Shown one piece after another: positions 13,467 to 26,339 of a stretch of DNA of 64,000 nt. A program made the translations under genes and the position numbers. The notes below the pieces were generated by a model, which did not search any database, was not told the DNA's origin, and worked only from the letters and a program-made list of their open reading frames with translations. The stretch is from Hamiltosporidium tvaerminnensis (lineage: Eukaryota; Microsporidia; Dubosqiidae), in NCBI GenBank assembly GCA_022605425.2, contig CM061254.1:682001-746000 (forward strand), read 5' to 3'. The first letter of the stretch is position 1. Every line of letters begins with the position of its first letter.

Positions 13467-15955
13467 AGGCTAATAAAATGTCTGGATCTAACAAACAGCA
13501 AAGGAAGTCTTGAGTCATTTATATTGAAAGAATGAGATAGAGGATATAAATAGGGAAGCGTGGAATGAGTAAACGAAAAAAAATTATAAAGCAGAGAATT
13601 ATAAACACAAGCAAGGATCTAGCCAGACGTGGAACGTCTAGTCTAGGCTCTAAAAAAGAAATTCACAAGAAATGCTTATAAATATTTAAAATAGCGAAAT
13701 TGCAAAACAACAAAATGATTTGAAAATTTACGAACTGATATGAAATTATAAGCAGTGTAAAACCGAAATTTATGGTGGAAATAATACAATAGCATATTAA
13801 AGAAAATAATGGGTCTTGCATAGTCAGTTTGAGTTCCGTGAAAATTATCTAAATCTAGTTATTATAGATAAATATGCGAATTCAAAAAGAATGGCTTTCG
13901 AAAATCGAAATCAAAATTTTAAACTTGGAAATAATATTGCTTATGTTTCATTTGAGGAATTAGTGACAAAAGCTTCCATGAATCTAAAAAATAATTGAGG
14001 GCTTGGAAGACAGTATATTGAAGAGGTTTTTGTATATAAGGCGATTTCTTTACAGAAAACATTCCGAACCTAATCAAAAATAGAAAACAAAAAAATACGT
14101 ATACGGAACGATAGTTTGTTATTAGCCATAAAAAATATCAAAAATAAAAAACTTTAACATAGAGAGGAAACTCTTATAAATATGTACTCCTGGGTTCTTA
14201 TAGGGAAGATTGCAAACATATTTGAGAAATATGCATAAGGTGTTTCCCCGATACTCTCGATGTAGTTTAAGAAGCAGCAATTCAAAAAATTATTAAATTT
14301 TTGCAATACCATGACTATTAAAACATGCTAATGTAACAAATTAAAAATATCAACTTTTGTAGATTCTATAAGCGAACTATGCTATTGATAATAAATTCTC
14401 TATAATAAACTTTAAAATTGAGAATCGATATGAATATGATTTTTGGCTTGAATGACACAATTTTGGGGCAAAAAGAAGACTTTGTATTGGATAATATATC
14501 TCATAGTTTAAGATGTATAAAGCAAATTAGAAATTTTATATTTTTGTTTTCCAATTATTTTACCCGACATTGAAGTATTTGTTTTATAAGCTAAAAAAAC
14601 ACAAGAAACACAATATATAATAAAATGAGACAATGCGCAACATCTGCATTGAAAAATATGTGTTTTAAGGAAACTTGGAAATAAAAAAACCCACCTAAAA
14701 ATCTTAGCAGAAAATAAGCGAAGTTTAATAAAATATATAAACTTTCTATTTACACAGTAGTTCAAGAATTTTTGGAAATGATTTTACAAATTTTAATGTT
14801 TGAGTTTTTAGTGCCAAGAACATATCTTAGAAAATAACAAGAACGATTCTGAGATTATGGAAATTACATCGAAAAGAACAAACTATTTTGACAACAAGCC
14901 TCAAAAATTTAATCTGATACAAAGGAACATGTGATAAAAATGCTATAGAACCAGTATTAAATCATTTTCGATGGCCGCCTTTAAAACTGGATATATAACG
15001 AGCAAAGAAAGGGCTAGAATTGATAGATTTATGGAATAAAAACTAATTAGAAAGAATTCAGAACCTTGTTTAACATATACAAATGAAAAATTAGACGAAC
15101 GAACAAATCTAAAGTTGTTATCAAAAATCAAATATATTCACTGTAAGTAAATAAGAAAGGCTTAAATGGCTAACAGAAAGTAAAAACATTTCTGCAAAAA
15201 CCTGGAAATTTTAATTATAAAATTTAAGTTTGAAAGGTCAGAAGCCGCGGCAGGCCATGAAAAAGCTAACTAGATAACTATATGAATTCTGTGAAACTCA
15301 ATGAGCTATTATAAAGATTTTTACTGCATAATAAAGAAAATAGTAAGGGATATTTAATAATCTTGAGCTATTCGAGTCTGTGAGCGCGGTTTTAATCGAT
15401 ATAATGCAAAATCCGATCTTTTCTGCACGAAAGATAAATAGTAAGTAAAATTTGTTTTTTTAAAAATTTTAATCCAATGCTTTGCTTACTTTCTATATTT
15501 TTAAAGCGATTCATGTAATTTATTCTGCAATTCAAAAAAAATTTCGATATAAAAAAGGACAGCTTCATCATCTAACATGTTTTACTTTTTCCCTAATCGA
15601 CTAAATAATCACTAAATATTGTATTTCCCTGATTTGTATAATTATGAAAGTCTATTTTTTATTATACTTTCTTTTGAATATTTGTGCTTTAGCTTTGTCA
15701 TGTTTCTCTTTTAATTACTTTTTTGCTAACCTGTATTTACCATAGGTTTTAATAACAAATCTTTCAAATATATCTTTCATTTTGTTTTTGAATTAACATT
15801 TCGATTTTTTATATTATTGGACATAAATTCTTTCCGTCGATTATAATTTTATAAAAATCTAAATCAATATAGAATTAAAAGCAAATAGAACGAATTTTTA
15901 AGCAACAAATTCTACCAAACTTATACTTAGCTTTGATTTCCAAAAATATTCTAAT
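13467..15955. other. AT-rich gene-free stretch
   Basis: Contains a perfect 6-bp hairpin, AGACGT-GGA-ACGTCT, near 13625-13640 and a 60-codon frame at 13816-13998 that starts with TTG and matches nothing I know. Neither is enough to call a gene. Confidence 0.5.
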
Positions 15956-16235
15956 TATTTTTTTATTTTTATTTTTCAAAATAAAATTACAAAAAATTAC
16001 ACAAATAATTATATTGTGTTTCCCTTGTCTCTTTAGTAAGGAAATGCTTTGCGGTATACAATAATCCCAAGTCTATTATTTTTTGTACAAAAATCATTTT
16101 ATTTCTGACTATTTTTAAAAAACCCTATATAATTTTTAAAAGATTCCGAATAAATAGATATTGCATTTTTTTGAACAGGCACTTTTTTGATATTTATCAT
16201 TATCCTTAACAACATATCATACAATTCGAATCAAA
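15956..16235 (-). pseudogene. Decayed paralogue of the 122-aa gene at 9.7 kb
   Basis: Conceptual minus-strand translation in shifting frames gives DNDKYQKSACSKKCNIYLF, then a frame-shifted block with FLKIVRN, then IFVQKIIDLGIIVYRKAFPY followed by a stop. These align in order with DEDNRYLNEAMLKKTNIFLF, FLKIVRD and IFERKAIKLGNITYQKIFPL of the protein at 9652-10020. Frameshifts and stops rule out a functional product. The N-terminal basic segment is not recognisable. The pairing shows that the family was duplicated in this region and that this copy died. Confidence 0.7.
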
Positions 16236-19200
16236 ATGATCCTGACTGCAAAGTCATTTTTTGTAATTTTTTTTTGTTTAAGTAATTTTTTTACATTTTT
16301 TTGATTTATATTGTTAAAAAAATTAGTTTATCATTCGAATCTCGATTTATCGATTAATAGAGGAAAATATAGATTATAAAATTAATTAAAATAAAAAATA
16401 TTTTTTAATCATATATTACGATAACATGATAAATTGAGATCAAACTTGATTTTTAGAAAAAAAAACTTAGAACGCAAATAATTTTGCTAATTTTATAAGT
16501 TACGACAAAAATATGTTTTTAATATATTATGTCTGTAGCGAATCATTTTAAATATTTGGTATCAGACAATTTGAATGAGAATATTACTCTTTAAATAATT
16601 TATCTATCAAAGTTTTAATTGATAAACTAAATAAACAATCAAATACAATGTTAAAGAAAAAATTCTAAAATTGTTCTTTATATTTAATATAATTTTGTTC
16701 ATATAGTGTGTCATTGAATTTTATATTCATATAAAGAAAACTTTTGCAATAGGTAGATTAACAAAACTTAAAGATTTAAATATAACCCCATAAATTTGTT
16801 CAAAAATATTTGATTATTGTAATTCGAATCTATCATAAAGTGCCTGTATTTTTGATTTCAACATTTTAGATTTAAAACGATATTAAAATGTTTTTTAATA
16901 CTCATAAAAGCGAAAATATTTCAAAATAGTATCAATTTTTTAAATATCTTCAAAAGTAGCAGTAAAAACAAACCTCTTTATTGATCGAATATTAATTTAA
17001 GAAATCAACTCATATATTATATTTATAATAAAGGATTGATTTCTTTATTTGCGCTTTAATTTTTTATTTTAATATAAAAATTTAGATTTAAATTATATTT
17101 TTTTTAGTTATCATTAAAAAAATATAAAACTATAAGAAATCCAAAGAATATTCCAAAAAAAATTTACATTAAATATCTATAATTAGATAGTTGGTTTTAA
17201 ATTTTTAATCAAATATAATTTGTTTTTTGGGTAAATTAGATTCTAATTTATAATTAACATTATCTAATGTTTATATTAGCAAATAGTATTTTTCTTACAT
17301 ACAATATCTAATTTGGTTTGTGTAAAAAAATATGAATCGAACTAAACTAAAAAAAAATAATTTTAAATTATAAACAAAAAAGGTATTTTATTTCTCGAGT
17401 TTTTGATATATTTTTCTTGCTTTTTTCTATTAAATCCTGAAGTTTATATAATTTTTTGTTTAATAATGTATCAAACGTAAATTCAGAGAAGAATCAATAA
17501 TTTGTTATATTTCTAGTCTTTAAACCAATCTAATAATTAGTGTTGTTTTAAATACAAAATTTATTAAAAATGTATATATATTCATAAAATTATCGTTTTG
17601 GTTTTACAATATTTTATGATAAAAATAATTTTTATGGACGATTTTACAAAATAAATCCATCATAAAAAATCATTTTTTTCTGATTAAATTTTTTGATTGT
17701 AGCTTATACATCATAAATGAATAGTATCTAAGCTGATTAACTAATATTTATTATATTCATAATCCAAAAATGTTTTATAGTAAATGAATCTAAAAAATAA
17801 TTCATATCTTAGAAAAAAAAGCTAAATCTTATAAGTTTATAATTTTATACAGATTTTAGTATATATCTTGCCCAAGTAATTAATCTACATAGGCGACAAC
17901 ATGAGTAAAAAAGTACCATTATGAATTGAATCATTTATATGATTTATTATAATAGATATTAACCGAATAATTACATATTCAGAGGAAATTCAAAGTTTTA
18001 ATTTTTGAAAAACAGTATGACGCAGCCATGTTTCCAGATATATTTTCTACTGACTTTTTTTACTTAAATTTTGTAATTGAAAAGTTAAGATATTTCTGAT
18101 TTTAGTATTTCGAGAAATAGAAGATGTTTTTTTATTTAATTTTTCAGAGTATTTTTAGAAAATACAACGCTAAATAAAATCGATAATATTATGTTTTGTG
18201 CTATTTTTCAGGTAACATAAAATTTTAAACTGAACGTACCGTTATAAAATATTTGTAAATTTTAAGAAGGGAAAATCTAAATTAAAAATAAAAAAATACA
18301 AGAAAAACATCTTTTAATGAAAAAATATTAATTTACTGCGTGATCTTGAAAATAAAGCGTTGATAAGTTAGAAATTTTTTTTAGCTTAAATATTTATTCA
18401 TATGAGGAAATAAATATTCTTAAATTTGAATTTGTAAAAGACTTAGTTTTTGACGAATGAAATCAAGAAAAATCTATTTTATTAGTTAATAATTTTTATA
18501 AGACCTAATTTTTAAAGCATGAATCATACGAATAAAAAAATATTGTTTTAATATCTGGCAAAAATATCGAGCTTCGGCGTAAAACCAAATAGAACGAGAT
18601 AATCAATATAAAACGAAATAGTTTAAATTAATTTCTGCTGTAAAATGAGATCTAATCTGCAAAGAATCTAAATATTATTTAAATACTTAAAAAAACTTAT
18701 TTTCGCTTGCAACAAATTTATATAGAAAAAGTCTAAGATATTAAAAAAACCAAGAATATTTTATAGTATAATTCATCTAGATTGTGTTAAAAGTTATACG
18801 GAAATCGAATATTTGCCATAGTATATTATAAAATTATTTACGCAAAAAACTTTAGTATAAATCCATACAGATATTATGAGCTTTTTTTAATACTCTTTTA
18901 TGTAAATCTTTTGGTTTTTGTTTTCATGTAAAGAGGAGGTCACCTGCTAGGCATTATGTAACTAAAATAATGGTATGTATAAATTATATTTTTCTAGTTC
19001 CCTTAATGATTATATTAACGATATTACTATTCTAAACATAGTTTAGCTTAAATTATCCTTCAAAACAGATTGAAATATGAAATGTAAAAATATATAATGA
19101 ACAGCTTGAAAAGAGATATTTTTGGAAAATAAATGTTTTTGATATCGCATAGTACTCTCGCTAATAGTATAGTATTTAAAACTTCGAAGCCGGATTCGCC

Positions 19201-19539
19201 AAAAATTTGTTATTAAAATTTCATAAAAAAGCTTATAAAAACTATAACGTTTCCTGATTTTATTCTAAGCCGAACAGACGACTGAAAAACTTTGTTTTGA
19301 GCAATTTAAAATTATTAACATCTTGTAGACAGCTTCGAATTATTTTGTTATTGCGCAAAGAATGTGACAAGAAAAATTTATCCGGAAAAAAATTCCATAT
19401 GGGATAAGGTCCTAGATTTTTATATTTATACGCTATATATAATTTTTTTCCGTTTAAATTATATTTTCTAAATATATATTCCTATGAAACAGATTCTTTA
19501 GTTTATATTTATTTTAAGTGTTTAACAAATTTTCTCACT
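16236..19539. other. Extremely AT-rich gene-free stretch
   Basis: Long runs of A and T with no frame over 60 codons on either strand. I see no repeat-family member, RNA gene or protein fragment here. Confidence 0.6.
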
Positions 19540-19965
19540 TTTAAATATTTTTTTCCTCCATTTTAATCACTTCACTGCTTTCCTCTAAATCCGACTCTTC
19601 TTTTACATTAATTGTCGGTTCCTCGATTATGGTTGCACCATCTAAAATATGGGATGAAATATTTTATGCATTTAGTTCTTTAACACTATACTCCGCATTG
19701 TAAACATGCTTTAAGGGAGATTTTGGTGTTTGATGCAGCTCCGCTCTTTCGATAACACTTAATAATGCTTTCTCCCAGCTATTCTCGGCATTTTTTTCAG
19801 ACTCAAGTCCTCTTCATCGATCAAAAAAGATTGTTTCGACTGTCTTCTTAAGTACTATTGATTGAATTCATGTCATCGTATCCTTGGGTATTCGTGGTTT
19901 TTTACAGATTCCTTATAAGATTAATATTACAAAAGACTTTAATTCGAAAATCTCTAAGGAAATAC
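19540..19965 (-). mobile_element. LINE 3' end (family B), old copy
   Basis: Minus-strand translation gives IQSIVLKKTVETIFFDR, a stop, then RGLESEKNAENSWEKALLSV and, further on, EEPTINVKEESDLEE. This matches the C-terminal tail of the better preserved copies at 39.2 and 49.3 kb. One or more in-frame stops and diverged codons mark it as old. The 5' boundary is uncertain: coding-like sequence in the same direction (for example IYNILKEANEKL at about 20300) continues beyond it and is interrupted by the family C element at 20307. Confidence 0.75.
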
Positions 19966-20306
19966 TTGTAGCTTAAATCTTGAAAAATAGTATTTAATGC
20001 AAAACTATGTATATAGTTATCTGTATATAAACTCTTACTTGTTTATTATAGATCTCTTTAGACTTTTAGCTTAGAGGCTAAACTGATTATTTCGCTAGTC
20101 AAAGCCTTAACGCTTCATGTATCTATTCCTCTTTGACACAAGCCGGGTTTCTAATTTCGAAGCATTTCAACATCTACAGATTCTTATTTTTGCCAGTTAA
20201 ATATTTTACTTTTTAGGCTCAAAATTCATGGTGCAGATTCCACGCCAGGTTTTTTACTTGAGACAGTTATCAATTTTTCATTTGCTTCCTTTAATATGTT
20301 GTAAAT

Positions 20307-20540
20307 TTTTCCACCATGCCGGGTGCAGAATTGGCTTGCAGTATTCTCTGCTTGTTGTAAGAGGTGACTAAAGGGGACCGGTCTTCCATGTTGGATTTAG
20401 ACGTAAGGCTAACAACTCACCTTATAAACCATCTTGTTACGAAGCCCGAAAAAGTATACAAACCCACTAGAAAAATACAGGTAGGCGGTATTAATAAGGG
20501 AGGCTATGACTGCAAGGATGCATTACCGAAGATGAATGAT
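20307..20540 (+). mobile_element. SINE-like family C element, copy 2
   Basis: A 234-bp plus-strand copy. It begins TTTTCCACCATGCCGGGTGC and ends GAAGATGAATGAT. The flanking direct repeats TATGTTGTAAAT (20295-20306 and 20541-20552) are a perfect 12-bp target-site duplication. The insertion appears to split older minus-strand transposon coding sequence that otherwise reads across the two flanks. The 150-codon open frame 20364-20816 starts inside the element and runs out of it, so I do not regard it as a gene. Confidence 0.8.
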
Positions 20541-20552
20541 TATGTTGTAAAT

Positions 20553-22589
20553 CGAGACTATTGGAAATTGAGCCATGGAACCGATGGTGTGTACACTCCA
20601 TCTAATATTCAATCAATTATTTTTACACCGAGTTCAAACGCTCATTCTCAGGCAGATAGATCTTACCGGGGTTATTCTTTTCCACTTTATAGATCCTCTA
20701 GATGGTTAATGACGCGAAATTGTTACAAAAAAAACCACCTTTTTGTGATTGCAAAAAATAGTGCTATATTAGTAGTAGTTTATACGCTTATTAATTTTTT
20801 TCTGAGTATAAAATAATCTTCCTATTTGTATTCTGTCTTTTTAATGTTTTTTTTAAATTTCTCGAAGCATATAATACTTGGCTTTCACATCAAATTTTAA
20901 CTTTTCATTTATTAAAATATTATTCTTAAAAATTGTGTTTTCTTAATATATATTCTCCAGCTTGCTCCCAACAAATCCGTCAGAAGATTCAAAACGAATC
21001 TTTTAAAATTTTATAGGTGTAAAGTTTGTTTTTTTTTAAAAAAAAAAAGAATACGAAGCTGATGGTATTGTATACAATTTAGTTTTCTTAAAATACCATA
21101 CCGACAAAAAAATATCGAAAGTATTCAATTCAATTTATATATTGTCTCTATTAAAGATTTGGGGTCTTTTTATTTTTAAAAAATGTTTATCGTGAATATA
21201 CGATTTAAGAAAACAATTCAATAGTTGTGATCTGTCTATTTGGCATTTATATATGACATATTATTATTTCGAGTGTATACTTTAATCTATAAACTATAAA
21301 AAAATCAGCTAAACATTGACCATATCTTGATTTTATACTAAATTTAATGCAAAAATGTTTATTAATATGCTTTTACGGCGAAATATTTATTATATTGATT
21401 GATTAAGAGCACTCCTATTTTTTTGCCGCTTACTATACTTATAAATGTCGAAAATAATCATTTTTTCAAAATTCATTTTTAGTTTAGAAATTGAATTTTT
21501 ATTTTGAAAGAGTTTTATCAATAAAAATATATAATGATTCTAGTGATTAGCACGATGGAATCGGAATAAAATTCAAAAAAAAGTTTCTTATCACACGATA
21601 AAGAAATTGAATAGTAAAATATATAATAAAATAAAATTCGATATAATTGCCATAAATCATCCAAGTCTACAAAATTATTTTTATAAAACGCCTTGCTGAA
21701 TATGGATACTATATCTTAAATCGAAATGGGGCTCTGGAGGAACCAATAAATTACATCATACCTAACACACTGTTTTTAGGTCCAAGAAAACCTTATTAGG
21801 TAATCCAACTTTGATACCAGTCTTTCCTGCTGTACTTATGCCTTGATGGGCTTCTAAAACAAAGCTAACTCGTTTTTTTTGCAGCTCACAGCTTTCCAAT
21901 CTCTTTAAAAGAACACAATTAAACAATCTATAATTATACTGTTGTATTTAGAACTTTTAAATCTAATGTTGTTTTAAAACATATGAAATGAACTAAAATA
22001 CCTCTTATATAAATAATGTAGTTTATATTGAAATATAAAAAATTTTAGCCTGTACATAAATATTTATAACTTCTAAGTACAAATAAATTAAATATTTAAT
22101 ATGAGTGATTTTTCTTTTCTCTTTTTGTTCGTTTTTCTATTATATATCTTCAATCCGTTTTTTGTAATTGCCAAGTTTTATACTTTGACTAAATCTTCTC
22201 ACTAAGTACATCAACACAATGGATTTATTATATATTTTTCCGCTTTATTCTTAGCGCATTATCATTATTTATATGTGTCTATAAGTATTTACGGGTTGTT
22301 CGTGTCTCTCGCCTTCATGTATTACTTTCTTTGATGCTATCTATTCGTTGTAGATTAAAAACTCAAATGTTGGCTAAATACTCAAAGAATTTAATGTTTT
22401 ATCGATTAAAATTCTTTATGAAAATATTTTTTGCTCGCTTTTATATATTCTATTACGCTAATTATCAATTTACTTTCTCCTTGAGTATGAAACTTCATTT
22501 CTAGTTATTTTCAGTACTTCGAAGTGCTACACCAACTTAAATATATGGTAAGATATTTTTGTACTTATCTATTTGATGCCATTAAATAA
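20553..22589. other. Gene-free stretch with possible transposon debris
   Basis: Bases 20553-20720 have balanced composition and look like interrupted transposon coding sequence. The sequence ACAAATCCGTCA near 20966 recurs near 22818, hinting at related debris. Nothing else is supportable. Confidence 0.45.
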
Positions 22590-24530
22590 CCAATAGCTTC
22601 TTTGTTATTTTTTACTGGTTTTTCGGCTATGCTGGCTTTTTCTGACGCGCAATGGAGCTATCTTCCATATCTCTCCGGTTGGGCACTTGGATCAAGTCTT
22701 TTTTGTTAATAAATTCAAATGTTTTTACTAACTTCATAAGATATATTGAACGATTCCATGTAAATGCTTTCATATTTATTTCGTGTCTTTTAGGATACAT
22801 GTTACGGTATTCTGCCACAAATCCGTCAAAAGTTTCACATACACAAATATATTAACACTACTCTTATATAAAAAATAATTAATTGAATGATAGCTAATAA
22901 TTCGCAATAGTTTAGTCTTTACTACTCGAACTTAATCTTAGTAAATGATTTCTACTTCGATAAGTTCAACCTTGCTTTTATTATTTAAAATATATATCGG
23001 GCCATTATTCAAATTCATTTACAGATTTTATCTGTTATTTACTTTTACTTTCCGGTACTCATTATCAAAGATTATTTTAAGCCAGTGACTTCGGATTCGT
23101 TTTGTAAATTTGCGTATCCATTTAGCAGACCGATTTATGCTTGGAAAAAACAGCATAATTCCATTTTATATAATAATATAATTGCATTTTCCTATAAGAT
23201 TTGTCTATATCCTCTAATTTTCAAGGTCGGATTGTGTATTTGTTTTGTCTTTCCGTTTTCAAAACACATTTCTATTCTAAATATCAGAATACTACTATAT
23301 TACGTAGCCCAATCAACTATTTCCTTTGCATTTTTTAAAAGTCGATAAATTCCAAAGGCTCGCTATCTCTTCTCTTATATAACATTGGTTGATGTTTCGT
23401 TTCTATATTGCTTTGTATAGACTTGGCTGTAGAGCTTCAACTACTTTATATGTATTGACTTCTTTTTTTTCCTTTATTGTACCCTTAAGAATATTTTTAT
23501 AAGTAAAAGATCGGTTTATTGTTTTTTTTTCACCTGAAGATGGCTTCTCTTCTGTTTAATGCATCTATATATTTTCCAAACAATCCAAGAGTGCCAAAGT
23601 ATATATTTATTTTACAACTTAAAACTATTTAGGCTTATTTAGTTTTTTTTCGTAAAAAATACAAACACCCTTTACATACTATGCGAATATGTACAATATT
23701 CTAGATATGCTCGCCGAAATGCAAAACTATATTAGAAAAGCTTCATTATAGGAGTATTACGTTTGCTAGGTTTGGTTAACAATTCTCATATTATTCAGTG
23801 CAGTAAACTATTTTTCGTATTTAAACTATAGCGGCAAAATTTTTTACCTAATGATTTTCGTTTTGAACTTACTTTTTTGAGAAACTTATTCAATTGCGTT
23901 CTCTTTTGCCAATTTATTTTCACACGCTTCGATATCATCTCGATCTGTGAAATTAGATCTGTCATTTTAGGCGTTTGATCGTACAAGCTTTTCTTTGTTC
24001 ATCTTCAATCTAATAACTCTTATAAATTCCCTCTTTTCGATCTAAATACTAACTTATGTTTTTGAACAAGAATAATAAAACAAGTGTTAATGGATTTTTG
24101 GAATAATAAATGGCATTTGTCTCATTTTTACATTTATGAGCATCCTATTTGATTTTTGGCTAAACTATTCAATATATAACAGAAAAAATAAAGATTAAAA
24201 CTAATGTGTTTCAGTAAATTTCCTCGATTCTGTTATTTATTCTTTTTAAGGTCCCGCTGACAAATAAGTTTTTATTTTTGATTAATGACCTTATTAATTT
24301 CAAGGAAGGAGAAAGAATAACACATTAAAAACCATCTGGTTGACAAAGAGTTCATAGAATTGGTGTGAAAATCTTTATTTTCATTTGCGTAGGATATAAT
24401 GCACCCGGAATCTTTAGGTTCATTCCCTATATTTCTTAGTTACAACATATTAAAAGAAAAAAATTGGAAACATTCTTTCATTCATCCTCGATACCGAAAG
24501 GTAAAAGAGGACTGGAATAAGTATTTAAGT
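22590..24530. mobile_element. Degenerate transposon-derived region
   Basis: Two minus-strand stretches read like genuine protein: about 22627-22818 (with AEYRNMYPKRHEINMKAF) and 23795-23986 (with MTDLISQIEMISKRVKINWQ). They are separated by frameshifts and stops. At the right end, 24450-24515 shares a block of roughly 60 bp with 54140-54210 (plus-strand reading HPRYRKVKEDWNKY versus HPRHREVKEEWNK). I cannot name the element class. The call rests on the shared block and on protein-like islands in otherwise stop-filled sequence. Confidence 0.4.
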
Positions 24531-26339
24531 AATTATTTTCAAGATTATTATAGATTTATTAGTTATAATTAAAAATTTAATCAAATGAACATGTTAAATC
24601 GAATTATGGCTTTTTGATGTTCTTCTAAATTATTTTAGATTGTATCTAGACTTTTGGATTAAAAAAGATGAACGCATGTTATTTCGTTCTCTGGTTCTGT
24701 CACGACATCTCAGATTATTATGCCAAGATTTCTTTCGGAATTCAAAAATCCTATCACTTACATCTTTTCATCTTCTACAGGGTTTATATTTAGGTAATTC
24801 GCCCGTAATCGGAGTATCTCTGTCAAGATATTTTAGATATTATTTATGTGAACTTACATTGACAAATTCCCTTAAAAGGTGTTTCGATTAAATATAACAC
24901 CATTGGGATATCGTAGAGATATTTAGGAAAAATAGTAAGAGTCTCTCGAAGAATTTTTAATAATCAATCATAGAGGATTTGTTTATGATCTACACTTATA
25001 TTAGAGAAAAGTTATGAAGTAAGGGAAACGTATTTAAATGTCTCTTCTTTGCATGTTGTATAAGATAAGTATTAAGAACTATATGATGAAATTTTTTCAC
25101 ATCATATATCAACAGCATAATATTCTAAAATGATCTTCTATATCTTCGAATTTAATTTTTGCATATATTCGCAATAATATTGATCTCGGAACAACATCGA
25201 AATACATTTTCTTTTTGAAAAGCATTTTACTTTTATCGTTGCAATTTCGATTTTGTATGCATAAAAGACCCGTTCTTTTTGCCAGAGCTTAATATAGATC
25301 GTTTATACTATTTAGGTTTTAATTAGATTCTTACATGATTTTCAAGAGGCTGAAATCTTTAAGATAAGAGTTTTTTGCCTAGATGCTTATTCAAGAAGAT
25401 CTTAACAAAGAAAATAGAAATTTGATATCCTATTTTTTCTCTTCGAAAATATCCGAGGTTTTTCTACCGTTTTATTCGTCTTAAGATACATTAGTTCGTA
25501 ATATAATGCATGCCGCTTTTTTTATCGTCATTTTATGATAGAATTCGGCGTAAAAATTGGCTATCTTGATAATGAAGTCTATATTCTCATTATGGATTTA
25601 TTTGCCAGAAATTTTCGATTCTAGATCTTATTATCTATTTTCTTCATTTTTTGTCTTTTGTTTTACACATGAATCTCTCTTTTGTATCAATATATATGTC
25701 TTATATATCAAAGAATATGGTTAAAAAGGCAAAAATTATTATTATTCGCTCTAGTTCACTTCATTTCATATTCTTCTTCTGCCTTAATATATGCTAATCT
25801 TTTGAACATCGATAAACATATAAAGAAATTTCGAATTATAATAGTACCGAGTTTTGAACAGAATTTTTCTAGATTGTCTCTCAGATATCTTCTGTCGTAC
25901 AGAAAACATATGTATAGGCTATTTCTGGTGTAGAACTGCGATTCAGGCCAGCATGAAACATAATCCTACTAGCCTGTTCTCTTCTTGAGTGGTGTGGGTT
26001 ATCATTTGTAATTATGTTTGCTAGTCTTTCACAAATAAATCATGCGAGACAGCAAAGGTATAGTTCAAGAGCAGGTTTTATCTAGTCTGGCAACTATTAA
26101 TTCGTGGTAAAGGGGTGTTGTAATGTATGTTTGGTTGTAGTTTGATCTCCTGCATGTTACTAGAGCATTTTAACAGACTATTTTGTCTTTTAAACTATTT
26201 TCAGTATATTCTTACTGCTTTTATTGTTTCATTTCAGTATTTTCACTCTCAACTATTTTCTTTGTAATTCTAAGAAAATATTTTGCCTTTGGTAATAAGT
26301 GAATTAATAGTAATAAATTATTATGTGTTTGAAAAATTG
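24531..26339. other. AT-rich stretch, no gene called
   Basis: Open frames at 24640-24891 and 25682-25933 have no motif I recognise and no upstream CCC signal. A balanced-composition patch at about 25935-26160 may be another decayed repeat: GGGGTGTTGTAAT near 26112 resembles GGGTGTTGTAATGG near 3491 inside a family A copy. The upstream part of the LINE that follows may lie in this stretch, but I could not find a reverse-transcriptase YxDD signature. Confidence 0.4.

Noticed and set aside
13816-13998. 60-codon plus-strand frame
   Set aside because: TTG start, no motif, no CCC signal; insufficient support.
20364-20816. 150-codon plus-strand open frame
   Set aside because: It starts inside the family C element with a non-ATG codon, crosses its end and enters old transposon debris; it is not conserved in the other two copies.
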